The position numbers and the translations under genes are program-made. A stretch of DNA of 64,000 nucleotides from Verrucomicrobiaceae bacterium (lineage in GTDB: Bacteria; Verrucomicrobiota; Verrucomicrobiia; Verrucomicrobiales; Verrucomicrobiaceae). The notes beneath the pieces were generated by a model that worked only from the letters and a program-made list of their open reading frames with translations, made no database searches and had not been told where the DNA came from. Below, piece after piece: positions 6,347 to 14,695 of this stretch. How positions within the stretch are numbered: the stretch's first letter is position 1; each line of letters begins with the position of its first letter. The stretch spans positions 124,001 through 188,000 of the forward strand of contig JAEUHN010000039.1 in NCBI GenBank assembly GCA_016795365.1, in the 5' to 3' direction.

Positions 6347-9025
6347 TTAATGATTTATAAGCTGCTCATCCCAAGTGATCTTCCAATTCCACACTTGGGA
6401 AGTGTATTCGGTAAGGTAGTCGCTCGCATCGAACACCGGAGTATCGATTGGAATAGTTTCGTTGGAGCTTTGATCACCAGTTGACCTAATTGACCCCGGC
6501 ACGATCGCATAACCCGGAAGTGGGGTAGGCACATAGTTTGCTGGACAGTGGTCCCCACCGTTAAACTCCTTTGAGTATGCCACGGTTTTGTCGAATTGTG
6601 CTGTAAGGCTTATGACGGTGCCTATCTCTTCGCCCACTTGTTTTTCGAGCGTCGCTTTAGGTGCTGACGAAAACTCGACCCCCAGTGATTTCGACTTCTG
6701 GACACCTGCCGTATCGGTGAAAGTGAGTTCGACGTGGGTCATGGCTCCCTTTTTGTAAAGCACAACCTTTCCGTAATATCCGCCTCCTGTCATGCTTCTT
6801 GTTTTCACACTACCACCACTGCCTCCTCCGCTCCCATCATCACCACTACCACCTCCTGTCGTTCCTCCTCCTGTCGTTCCTCCTCCTGTCGCTCCTCCTC
6901 CATCGGTGCCGCCACTGACTAGACTTTGATAATTCATTAACGTGGTGGCCGAAACTTGGGTGCTGAGGATTTTGTCCACGATCTCAGCGTCGGTGGGCTT
7001 GGAGGTGGTTTCGCCGAGGTTGGTCTTGAACACGAGGAGTTCATCCTGATTGCTGACGCCGTCGCCATCCCAGTCGCGTTCGGCGACGCTGAGGCCCCAG
7101 TCGTTGTGGGACATGACGATACTGAGATCCCTGCCAGTCACCGACTGATAGGTATCCGCACCCACATAGGTCGCCAACGGAAGGTGCTTTTTCACTTTCT
7201 CAACATTGAGGACAAAGTCTCCCGCTGAGTCATAAAGCGAATCGAGCGCATTGTTGGGATCGAGGCCATAGATGAGTTCCTGGAGATCAGACATGCTGTC
7301 GCCATCAGAGTCAGTGGTATCGAGCATCTGATTCAGGGGCAAGTTGGGATTGTGGCGATAGGCTTCCAGGTAGCTGAGGCCATCCTCACGGGTGTAGCCT
7401 GCATCCAGGGGATTGGCCATGGACAGCTGATAGGGGTAGAGCACCTCGACGGCATCGGGCAGGCCGTCGCCATCAGAGTCATTCTGATTGTAGGGATCAT
7501 CGGGGAAGGGGTCGGCAACATCTGGGATGCCTTCTCCATCCGTGTCCAGCCACTCACCGGGATACTGGTTGGGGAAGAATTCCTTGACCTCATTGGCCAC
7601 CGTATAGTAGGCCGAATTCCCAGTTTCCGGCCAAGTGAATGAGGCTGCTTGCTGGCCCACGTAAACGCCCGTGCTCAGATCAATGTCATCAGGGATACCA
7701 TCGCCGTTGCCGTCACCAGCGGAAGGGTTATGAAAACATCCTTGATAGGCGTAGTCGCCGAACGTTCCACCAGGCCACCATTCGGAGATCGGCTCTGGGT
7801 TGGAGCTGGAATTGCCTGAAGTGGGCGGCGGATCATTGCTCGCCAGTTCGGGGAAGGGATCCGCCGGATCAGGAATGCCATCGCCATCTGTGTCGTGATA
7901 CTCGCCACTGTAGAGAGTGGGCTCGAAGGTATGTTCCACCCCCTGGATCGTAAGAGTGACGGGATCCGTATCGGGCCACCAGAAAGTGGGGGCTGGCTCA
8001 GTCACATTCACACCCTGGACACTGGCTTCGATATCATCGGGAATCTCATTCCCGTTCTCATCGGGTGCGTTTGCAGCATGATAGCATCCCGCATACGCCA
8101 AGTCTCCATAGGTTCCCCCGTCCCACCACGCGGTGTTGTTGGTCGGGTCCTCCGGATAAGGATCGGCTTCATCTGGGATTTGGTCGCCATCAGTATCGAG
8201 GTAAAAACCGCCGTAGGTCTGCACCAGGAACGGGGTAAGCCGCCCGTCAACGCGAGCCTGATACGGCCCCCACTCGTAGGTGGTGCCATTCCAGGTATCG
8301 GAAGGGAAGGGATCAATCTCGTCTGGCAACCCATCACCGTCTCCATCATTGACCGTCTCGGCATAGTAGGAGACGGCCTCGAAGGTGCTGTATTCCCCAT
8401 TGATGAGGATGGTGCCGCCTTCCCATGCCTGAAGGGCGCCATGAGAGGAGGGATCAGTGAACCAGGAATCGAGGCAATCGGGGAGGCCGTCGTTATTGGC
8501 ATCGGCAGAAGTGCCTGCATACAGCCCGGCCCGGAAGGCATGGCGGATGCCGTTCTTGGTAAACGTGCCGCCATTCCACTGGAAGCTACGGTTGCTGGCA
8601 TCCTCGGGGTAGAGGTCCAGTCCGTTCGGGATGCCATCGTTGTCTGAGTCACCCAGCGGCGCGTGCCATTGACCACCGAAGGTGCGCCAGAGCCCGTCCT
8701 CAGGGAAGGTGCCGCCTTGCCAGAAAACCAGCTGGCCACTGGCCACGGCGGCCTGGAAATCCGCGAACCACATTTCCACACCGTCAGCGTTGAGGGCGGC
8801 GGCCGGACCACCAGCCGGGGGCAGGGCAGGCTCTCCGGGGAGGGGTGCCCACATGATCTCATCTCCGGCGGCAGCTCCGGGATTGGGAACAAAAACCGCA
8901 CGGGCCGTCCGCAGCGGTGCGATGCTCCAGAACAGGAGCGTGATCACCTGAATCCATCCAATGGCCAGTTTGTTCTTAGCTAGGAATGACCGTCTTGTGT
9001 TACCTGGCTCTTTAATCATGAGCAT
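6347..9025 (-). CDS. Large exported protein with Asp-rich Ca-binding loops and WxGGT repeats
   Basis: This 892-residue protein has a signal peptide (~1-44, ending TARA). The bulk is a composite repeat in which an aromatic box (WxGGT, e.g. WWDGGTYGD, WWPGGTFGD) alternates with loops of the thrombospondin type-3 or dockerin kind. I count eleven loops, including DSDNDGIPNGLD, DGDGDGLPDEID and DWDGDGVSNQDE. A Gly/Thr linker (~680-715) is encoded by a 15-bp tandem repeat. A different C-terminal domain (~720-892) follows. Such loops bind Ca2+ in known families, so an extracellular or surface structural role is likely. No enzyme domain or sorting signal was recognised. It leads a run of small exported proteins on the same strand. 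Confidence 0.8.
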   Translation of the reverse strand: MLMIKEPGNTRRSFLAKNKLAIGWIQVITLLFWSIAPLRTARAVFVPNPGAAAGDEIMWAPLPGEPALPPAGGPAAALNADGVEMWFADFQAAVASGQLVFWQGGTFPEDGLWRTFGGQWHAPLGDSDNDGIPNGLDLYPEDASNRSFQWNGGTFTKNGIRHAFRAGLYAGTSADANNDGLPDCLDSWFTDPSSHGALQAWEGGTILINGEYSTFEAVSYYAETVNDGDGDGLPDEIDPFPSDTWNGTTYEWGPYQARVDGRLTPFLVQTYGGFYLDTDGDQIPDEADPYPEDPTNNTAWWDGGTYGDLAYAGCYHAANAPDENGNEIPDDIEASVQGVNVTEPAPTFWWPDTDPVTLTIQGVEHTFEPTLYSGEYHDTDGDGIPDPADPFPELASNDPPPTSGNSSSNPEPISEWWPGGTFGDYAYQGCFHNPSAGDGNGDGIPDDIDLSTGVYVGQQAASFTWPETGNSAYYTVANEVKEFFPNQYPGEWLDTDGEGIPDVADPFPDDPYNQNDSDGDGLPDAVEVLYPYQLSMANPLDAGYTREDGLSYLEAYRHNPNLPLNQMLDTTDSDGDSMSDLQELIYGLDPNNALDSLYDSAGDFVLNVEKVKKHLPLATYVGADTYQSVTGRDLSIVMSHNDWGLSVAERDWDGDGVSNQDELLVFKTNLGETTSKPTDAEIVDKILSTQVSATTLMNYQSLVSGGTDGGGATGGGTTGGGTTGGGSGDDGSGGGSGGSVKTRSMTGGGYYGKVVLYKKGAMTHVELTFTDTAGVQKSKSLGVEFSSAPKATLEKQVGEEIGTVISLTAQFDKTVAYSKEFNGGDHCPANYVPTPLPGYAIVPGSIRSTGDQSSNETIPIDTPVFDASDYLTEYTSQVWNWKITWDEQLINH
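6852..6896. repeat. 15-bp tandem repeat inside a coding sequence
   Basis: Three copies of CCTCCTGTCGTTCCT (the third with one change) stand in tandem and encode the Gly-Gly-Gly-Thr-Thr linker of the large exported protein. Copy number could vary by slippage without breaking the frame. Confidence 0.85.
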
Positions 9026-9193
9026 GGGTTGAATCTGATGATTTGAATCAAATACTTATCGTCAATTATCTTTGATTTATCCGGGGTGACTTCGAGATGA
9101 TGAAAGGATTGCGGATGGCATGTAAATAAAAAATGTCATCTTTTAACAAAAAGGATTGCTTTACCCCTGCCTTTCCTGGCAAAACGCGGGGGT

Positions 9194-9778
9194 ATGCTTC
9201 AGCCTCTGACATGGGACTCTGGATGGGTGTGGGATAGTCCTGCGCCTGGGGTTGCCTGGGATGCTCTGGCTAATCCTAACCCACCTCATCGACCTATGGC
9301 CTCGGACAATCGTATCTCACTGGAAATCACGGCGGCCCAAAAAGCCGCCATCGTCAGCGCTGTCACGGCTCTCAAAACGGCCCTGGACGGCATCACCATC
9401 AATCTCACCGCGGACGAGCGCCGGGCGCTGCCCAAGATCGGGGACAAAACGCAGGCCTTCGATGAGAAGTGCGCGGCCTACATGGCCAGCCGCCCGGACT
9501 TGGTGCCCAGCTTCCTCGACACAGCTGAAATGGCCAAGGACCGCAAGCTCGTGGCCGATCTCCTGCCCTGCCTGAGGGAGCTGGCTCCCCTCTGCGAGGG
9601 GCTGGAGGACACGATCACCCTGGCCAATTCTGACAACTTAATGGGTGATCTGGCCTTCTATCAGAATGTGCAACAGGCTGCCAAACGGGGCGTGCCGGGC
9701 ACGAACACCATTCTGGATGATCTCAAAACACGCTTCCCAGGCCGCCCGAAAGGCACGCCACCCGCGCAGCCAGCCTAA
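9194..9778 (+). CDS. Hypothetical protein with Trp-Asp-rich N-terminus
   Basis: This 194-residue protein begins with an irregular Trp-Asp motif (LTWDSGWVWDS, VAWDA), followed by a helical, largely soluble domain from residue ~36 (ERRALPKIGDK, FLDTAEMAKDRK). I recognise the pattern as a hypothetical family of Verrucomicrobiota, but no function is known to me. It lacks a signal peptide. An internal ATG at 9296 would remove the Trp-rich part, but it has no ribosome-binding site. The collagen-like gene downstream on the same strand is probably its functional partner. The 168 bp before it (9026-9193) is AT-rich and lies between divergent genes, so it should hold promoters, though no clear box stands out. 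Confidence 0.7.
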   Translation: MLQPLTWDSGWVWDSPAPGVAWDALANPNPPHRPMASDNRISLEITAAQKAAIVSAVTALKTALDGITINLTADERRALPKIGDKTQAFDEKCAAYMASRPDLVPSFLDTAEMAKDRKLVADLLPCLRELAPLCEGLEDTITLANSDNLMGDLAFYQNVQQAAKRGVPGTNTILDDLKTRFPGRPKGTPPAQPA

Positions 9779-9841
9779 CTCTGAGCACCCAAAGATCGCT
9801 TTACTGGCCAAAACGAGGCTCAGAAGCTGAAACTCGAAAGG

Positions 9842-9988
9842 TTTGGCTCCGGCCCCGGAGCCAAAAGTGAGAAAATCGGAGCAAAAAGCTCCGGCTTCGG
9901 AGTCAGGAACTCCGGGTTCGGCCCGCCAAGCCCCATTTTCGAACCCAAACACTCCGGCCCCGAGGCCAAAAGCTGCGCCGCCGGAGTG
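9842..9988. repeat. Array of CTCCGG hairpins between two genes
   Basis: The 358-bp gap 9779-10136 contains a cluster of inverted repeats built on GCTCCGG/CCGGAGC. There is a perfect 11-bp stem at 9842-9865, CGGAGC-AAAAA-GCTCCG at 9877-9893, CTCCG-GCTT-CGGAG at 9889-9902, and CACTCCGG (9950-9957) with CCGGAGTG (9981-9988). Further CTCCGG half-sites continue to about 10060. The first hairpin is flanked by A/T and could end transcription of the upstream gene. The rest is more than a terminator needs. No convincing gene lies in the gap. Confidence 0.6.
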
Positions 9989-10136
9989 CCTCCTCTCCAA
10001 GCCCGCAGCCCCAAGCCTCGGCCTCGCCGTTCCAGACTCCGGCCCCGAGGACCATCGCTCCGGCCTCTCCGCTACGAGATCCTCCACCCTAGGTGAGTGC
10101 CTCCGTCATTGAACTACTCCTCGATTCACCACTGCC

Positions 10137-10595
10137 ATGCCTTTCGATCCCGCCCTGCCGCTCCCCGGCTCCCCTCTGGAATCCCAAGTGATCCGCGATC
10201 AGTTCCAGGCCCTGTTCAATCTGATCACCAGCATCACTTCCCTGACCACGGCTCAGGTGGATGGCGTGGCCACCCTGCCAGCCGGGAGCCCGGCCAGCGT
10301 AGAGATCACGGTGAGCGGCAGCGCCTTGCACTTCAGTTTTGCCCTGCCGCAAGGCAATGACGGTCCGCCCGGCGGCCAAGGACCCACGGGCAATGACGGT
10401 GGCCAGGGTCCACAGGGCAATGACGGAGCCCAGGGACCACCCGGCGAAGTGACCGCTCTCCAGCTTCAAGATGCCATCACGGGCACCAGCAAGAACTCCA
10501 ATGCCGTGCCCACGGTGGACATCACCTTTGGCGATCCTGAAGTGGAACTGCTGCGCCAGCGCCTGAACGATCTGATCAACGCCCTGCGAAGGTAG
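10137..10595 (+). CDS. Collagen-like protein
   Basis: This 152-residue protein has an N-terminal domain (~1-75) and a short Gly-X-Y tract of about eleven triplets (~76-108, e.g. GNDGPPGGQGPTGNDG). A C-terminal segment (~110-152) ends in an amphipathic helix (ELLRQRLNDLINALRR) that could trimerise the collagen part. There is no obvious signal peptide. It follows the Trp-Asp-rich protein on the same strand after the hairpin array, and this pair occurs in other Verrucomicrobiota to my knowledge. Export route and role are unknown. A phage tail-fibre origin was considered, but no phage genes are nearby. Confidence 0.75.
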   Translation: MPFDPALPLPGSPLESQVIRDQFQALFNLITSITSLTTAQVDGVATLPAGSPASVEITVSGSALHFSFALPQGNDGPPGGQGPTGNDGGQGPQGNDGAQGPPGEVTALQLQDAITGTSKNSNAVPTVDITFGDPEVELLRQRLNDLINALRR

Positions 10596-10607
10596 CGCCT
10601 GCGCGCC

Positions 10608-13088
10608 CTACCTCAACGTCACAAAATCATTGTGGCTCAGGAGCGCCTGGAGGAAGAGGGAGCGGTCTTGGTGGAGGGCTTGGAAGCCGGCGAGGCTGGC
10701 GGCTTGCTCGGCGGGCGTGGGGGCGCGGTTGAGGATGGTGAGGAAGGCGCGGTGGATGAAGGGCTCGGCGGCGAGGGTTTTCATCGGGGCAGCGATGGCG
10801 TCGGCGCACTCGCGGCTGAGCTTGCTGTTGGTCAGGGCGAGGGCTTGCTGCGGGACCACGCTTTCGTTGCGGCGGTAGCACTCGAGGACGTTGGCGTTGT
10901 CGAAGGTGGCGAGGAAGCGATGCTCGGTGTCGGCATTCTGCACGAAGTAAAGGGAGCGACGCGGGCTGACCTCGGACTTCTCGGGGTCAAGGCTGGGGCC
11001 GCCGAGTGTGGGATCGAGGCGGCCTGCCAGATGGAGGAGGCTGTCGCGCACGGCTTGCGACTCCATGCGGCGGGGGTTCATGCGCCAGAGGAAGTTGTTG
11101 TCGGGATCGGCGGCAAGGGTGGCGGGGTCGGCAGCCGCATTCGAGGAACTGCGGCGATACAAGTCACTGAGGACCATCTCTTTGTGCAGCCACTTGAGGC
11201 TCCAGCCGTGCTTCATGAAGCCAACGGCGAGGGTGTCGAGGATGTCCTGGTAAGCCGGGGCTGGCGCGCGGCGACCGAAGTCGGCCACGTCGGGAACGAA
11301 CGAGGTGCCGAAGTGCCGCATCCAGACCTGGTTCACCAGCACGCGAGCGGTGAGCGGGTGGCGCTCGTCGGCCATCCAGCGGGCGAGGGCAAGGCGGCGA
11401 CCGGTGCTGCTCTCGGGGTAGGTCTGCACGTTCGCATTGCTCGCATCCTCGGGACCTTCCTGGGCTTTCAGCGACACGGGCAGCGAGGTGTAGGTGGTGC
11501 CTGGAGCGGCGGCTTTTTTCTTCGCGGCGGCCACAGCATCGCGGGCGGTTTTCAGCTTCTTGTCGTGCGCCGTCTTCTTGGCCTTGTCGGTCGGGACGGC
11601 TTGCGTCTCGAGGGTAGCGAGTTCGGTCTCAGCTTTGCTCAGTTCGTAAGTGGCCGAGGCAGCAGCGGCGGCCTGGGCGAGGGCTTTGTCCGCAGGTTTG
11701 AGATCGGCAGCGATGATGGCCTTCACCTGGGCAAGGTGCAGTTCGACAAGCTTTCGAGCGTCTGGGGTTTTCGCGGCGGCGACCTCGGCCTCCACTTTGT
11801 GAAGGTGATCCTTCGCAACGAAGGGCTGGAGCACGGGGCGTGAGACGCTGGCGGGCAACTTCACGCTTTGGGGCTGGAAGCTGGCAAAGCTGAGCACCTC
11901 GGGCAGGCCTGGAGCGATGACCTTGCTCTTGTCCTCATTCTTTTCATCGCCGCGCACGTGGCGGTAGGTCGGGCGGTCGAGATGGAGATCGAAGGCGCGC
12001 GGGAGTCCGTTTTTCTCCAGGTCGGGCTCACCGGGCCAGGGATCGAGGCGAACGTGCAGGGGCTCGAACACGGCGCGCATCTCATAGTAATCAGCCTGCT
12101 CGATGGGATCGTATTTGTGCGCGTGGCACTTCACGCACTGCATCGTCAGGCCGAGGAAGGCGCGGCTGGTATGCTCGATGGTTTCGTCCAGCCAGGTGGT
12201 GCGATTGAAGAGGTAGTAGCTGCGCGCGAGGAAGCCGGTGGCGCGCAGGGTGTCGGGGTCCGTGGGAGCGAGTTCATCCCCGGCCAGCTGCTCGACGATC
12301 ATGCGGTTGTAGCCCTTGTCCGCATTGATGGATTCCACGATCCAATCACGCCAGTGCCAGAGGTGCTTTTGGCTGTGTCGGAGCTGCGCACCCAGTCCAT
12401 ACCAGTCGCAGTAGCGCCAGATGTCCATGAAGTGCCGGGCCCAGCGCTCGCCATGCTGTGGCGAGGCGAGCAGGCGATCCACCACGGCCTCGTAGGCAAG
12501 GCGACGGGCGGTGGGCGAGGCGCTGGCGCACTGCTGCTGGAAGGCAATGACTTGTTCGGCTGTGGGAGGCAGTCCGACAAGATCGAGGTGCACCCGGCGC
12601 AGCCAGACCTCGGGCGGGGCTTCGGGCTGTGGCTTGAGCTGCTTGCTGGCGAGGTGCGCGGCCAGCATGGCATCAAGCGAAGCTCCGCTGGCCTTGGGCG
12701 GCTGGTAGGCCCAGTGGGAACGAGGGTCGGCCTCGGGCTGCTCATCGGCAGGACCGGGCGCTCCGGCAGCGATCCAGGCTTTCAGCTTCTCCACATCGGC
12801 GGCGGGCAAGGCGGCTCCCTCACCCTCGGGCGGCATGCGCTCGTCCAGGTCGGAGGTGGTCACGCGCTCGACGAGGAGGGCGTGCGAAAGATCCAGGGCT
12901 GATCCGCCATCGCCGCCTTTCTTCATTGCCGCGACCGTATCCAGGCGGAGTCCGCCTTTCTGCTTGAGCGCGCCGTGGCAGGCATAGCACCGGGTCTTGA
13001 GCAGCGGCTTGATGTCCTTCACGTAGTCCACCGGCGCGGCTCCAAGGGGAGACGCTAGGGCGACAAGGACGAGGGCGAGCGAACGCAT
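10608..13088 (-). CDS. PSCyt1-DUF1549-DUF1553 haem-domain protein
   Basis: This 826-residue exported protein belongs to a family strongly expanded in Planctomycetes and Verrucomicrobiota. After a signal peptide (1-18) comes a planctomycete cytochrome c domain with CYACH (Cys34, Cys37, His38). DUF1549 follows (~130-345, with DLVGLPPT and RWARHFMDIWRY) and carries a second CVKCH motif. An Ala/Lys-rich helical insert (~430-545) leads to C-terminal DUF1553 (~575-826, with ALARWMADERHPLTARVLVNQ). ATG 13088 is preferred to a start at 13136 because it begins the signal peptide. A DUF1501 neighbour is common for this family but is not present here. The family is linked to polysaccharide breakdown by genomic context only. 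Confidence 0.88.
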   Translation of the reverse strand: MRSLALVLVALASPLGAAPVDYVKDIKPLLKTRCYACHGALKQKGGLRLDTVAAMKKGGDGGSALDLSHALLVERVTTSDLDERMPPEGEGAALPAADVEKLKAWIAAGAPGPADEQPEADPRSHWAYQPPKASGASLDAMLAAHLASKQLKPQPEAPPEVWLRRVHLDLVGLPPTAEQVIAFQQQCASASPTARRLAYEAVVDRLLASPQHGERWARHFMDIWRYCDWYGLGAQLRHSQKHLWHWRDWIVESINADKGYNRMIVEQLAGDELAPTDPDTLRATGFLARSYYLFNRTTWLDETIEHTSRAFLGLTMQCVKCHAHKYDPIEQADYYEMRAVFEPLHVRLDPWPGEPDLEKNGLPRAFDLHLDRPTYRHVRGDEKNEDKSKVIAPGLPEVLSFASFQPQSVKLPASVSRPVLQPFVAKDHLHKVEAEVAAAKTPDARKLVELHLAQVKAIIAADLKPADKALAQAAAAASATYELSKAETELATLETQAVPTDKAKKTAHDKKLKTARDAVAAAKKKAAAPGTTYTSLPVSLKAQEGPEDASNANVQTYPESSTGRRLALARWMADERHPLTARVLVNQVWMRHFGTSFVPDVADFGRRAPAPAYQDILDTLAVGFMKHGWSLKWLHKEMVLSDLYRRSSSNAAADPATLAADPDNNFLWRMNPRRMESQAVRDSLLHLAGRLDPTLGGPSLDPEKSEVSPRRSLYFVQNADTEHRFLATFDNANVLECYRRNESVVPQQALALTNSKLSRECADAIAAPMKTLAAEPFIHRAFLTILNRAPTPAEQAASLAGFQALHQDRSLFLQALLSHNDFVTLR

Positions 13089-13139
13089 GAGAAAGAACCT
13101 ACTGCGGCGACGGGCTGGATGTTGCAGGCCAGACATGCA

Positions 13140-13167
13140 GAAGGCGGAACCTTTCGGCTCCGCCTTC
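13140..13167. terminator. Hairpin after the NtrC-type regulator gene
   Basis: A perfect 9-bp stem (GAAGGCGGA at 13140-13148, TCCGCCTTC at 13159-13167) closes a 10-base loop. It lies 30 bases past the stop of the regulator gene on the minus strand. There is no strong T-run, so it may act as a weak terminator or RNA stabiliser. Confidence 0.4.
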
Positions 13168-13196
13168 GCGAATCGGGAGAATGTGCGCCCGTGAAA

Positions 13197-14552
13197 CTAC
13201 GTCGTGGTCTTGCGCTCGACGTTGAGACCCATTTTGCGATAAAGCGTCGCGATGCTGACATCGAGCATGCTCGCGGTCTTCTCGCGGGAGCCGTTGTTGT
13301 ATTTGAGCGTCTCCTGAATGAAGAGGCGCTCCTGGGTGCGAATGAAGTCGTCGAGGGTGGAGCCGATCGGAAGCTGCACCTTGCCACCGCCTTTCTCAGG
13401 GCTGGGAACTTCCACCTGCTGGCTCACCTTGCTGGGGAGGTCGGAGGGCTTGATGCGATTGCCTTCGCAGAGGGCGCAGGCGCGCTCGACGGCGTTGCGC
13501 AGTTCCGAGATATTGCCCGGCCAGGCGTATTTCTCGAGGAACTCCAAGGCGTAGGCGTCGATGGCTTTTTGCTCGCCATTGGACCGTTCGGCGTGGTCCT
13601 TGAGGAAGTGCTCCACCAGCGGGCGAATGTCCTCGCGACGCTCGCGCAGCGGCGGGATGCGCACGGGCACCACCGAGATCTTGTAATAAAGGTCCTCGCG
13701 GAACTTCCCAGCCGAAGCAGCCTCCTCCAGCGGGATGGTGGTGGAGGTGACGAGGCGGAAGCTAGGAACGCTCGAGCTGCCGCGACGGTTCTGGACCTCG
13801 TCAAGCAAGGTATTGAGCTGGGCCTGAATGCGCGGCGGGAGAAGGTGCACTTCGGCCAGGTGGACGGTGCCGCCATTGACGCGATTGAAGATCCCGGTGC
13901 CGGTGGTGGAGAAAAGTTCTGCCTCCAGCACGTCCTCCGGCAGGGCGCTGCACTGGAGTTCTTTGAACGGAGCGGCGGCGCGCTGGCTGGCTTCGTGGGC
14001 GGCGCGGGCCACCATGTGCTTACCAGTGCCGAACTCACCCTCGATGAGGATGGGGCTGTCTGAATCGGCCACGCGGCGGACGCGCTCGAAGATCTTCTGC
14101 ACGGCCTCGCTGTGGCCGATGAGTTTGGACGAGTTGCTGGAGCGAAGCAGGGGGCTGGTCGGGGCGGACGCGACATCCACGCTGCCGTCCTTGTTGCGAG
14201 CGAGGGCGTGGTTGACGGTCTTGATCAGATCGCCCAAATCGAAGGGCTTGGTCAGGTAGTCGAAAGCCCCCAGGCGCATCGCTTCCACTGCCGTCTCGAC
14301 GCTGCCGTGGCCTGTGACCATGATGACGGCGGCATTCGGAGCCTCGACAGCGCAGGTCTTGACGATGTCGAGACCACTGACGTCACCGATGCGGAGATCG
14401 ACGATCACCAGCTCGGGCGACTGAGCTTTGACAGCGGCGAGACCTTCAGCCCCAGTCAGGCAGGGGAAAACTGTGTGGCCGACCGAGCGGCAGAGTTTGC
14501 TCATCAGCTCCAAGATGGAGCTTTCGTCATCTATGATAACTATTTTGGCCAT
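13197..14552 (-). CDS. NtrC-type AAA+ response regulator lacking GAFTGA
   Basis: This 451-residue protein has the NtrC order: receiver (1-115; Asp52, Lys102), AAA+ domain (~143-370) and Fis-type helix-turn-helix (~412-442, GSREKTASMLDVSIATLYRK). Walker A is present as GEFGTGKH (172-179). Two features needed by sigma-54 activators are missing. The GAFTGA loop expected after ELF (212-214) is replaced by a shorter unrelated stretch, and Walker B reads TVHLAEV, so the usual Asp of the Asp-Glu pair is Ala. It probably does not open sigma-54 promoters and may act on sigma-70 promoters or as a repressor. ATG 14552 is chosen because the receiver starts there. No kinase is adjacent. Confidence 0.85.
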   Translation of the reverse strand: MAKIVIIDDESSILELMSKLCRSVGHTVFPCLTGAEGLAAVKAQSPELVIVDLRIGDVSGLDIVKTCAVEAPNAAVIMVTGHGSVETAVEAMRLGAFDYLTKPFDLGDLIKTVNHALARNKDGSVDVASAPTSPLLRSSNSSKLIGHSEAVQKIFERVRRVADSDSPILIEGEFGTGKHMVARAAHEASQRAAAPFKELQCSALPEDVLEAELFSTTGTGIFNRVNGGTVHLAEVHLLPPRIQAQLNTLLDEVQNRRGSSSVPSFRLVTSTTIPLEEAASAGKFREDLYYKISVVPVRIPPLRERREDIRPLVEHFLKDHAERSNGEQKAIDAYALEFLEKYAWPGNISELRNAVERACALCEGNRIKPSDLPSKVSQQVEVPSPEKGGGKVQLPIGSTLDDFIRTQERLFIQETLKYNNGSREKTASMLDVSIATLYRKMGLNVERKTTT

Positions 14553-14605
14553 AATGATTTTACGCGTTGCGATGCAATCCTGATTATTTGGGACTCTAAA
14601 GTAAT

Positions 14606-14645
14606 AGGCCAGCCCGGTCAATATGGAAAATTAACCGGCTGGCCT
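14606..14645. terminator. Terminator-like hairpin at the end of the polysaccharide locus
   Basis: AGGCCAGCCCGGT (14606-14618) pairs with ACCGGCTGGCCT (14634-14645), leaving one bulged base and a 15-base AT-rich loop. On the minus strand it lies 50 bases beyond the stop of the O-antigen-ligase-like gene. It probably ends the long polysaccharide transcript before the regulator gene. Confidence 0.55.
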
Positions 14646-14695
14646 TTCGAAATTGAGAGTCGGGACCTTTGCGGCTCAGGCGAGCCCGCCGTTTC

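Noticed and set aside
6801-6905. CRISPR-like or microsatellite array
   Set aside because: The 15-bp units have no spacers and are in frame, encoding a Gly/Thr linker.
9843-10112. Possible 89-codon Pro/Ala-rich gene, and minus-strand frames in the same gap
   Set aside because: The apparent periodic protein pattern arises from the CTCCGG hairpin array; there is no ribosome-binding site and no known family.
9194-10595. Prophage tail-fibre genes
   Set aside because: Collagen-like triplets occur in phage fibres, but no other phage gene, integrase or attachment site is nearby.
10632-12902. Two long plus-strand open frames opposite the PSCyt1/DUF1549 gene
   Set aside because: They are antisense shadows in high-GC DNA; the minus-strand protein has clear domains and motifs and the plus-strand translations are low-complexity Gly/Ala/Glu.
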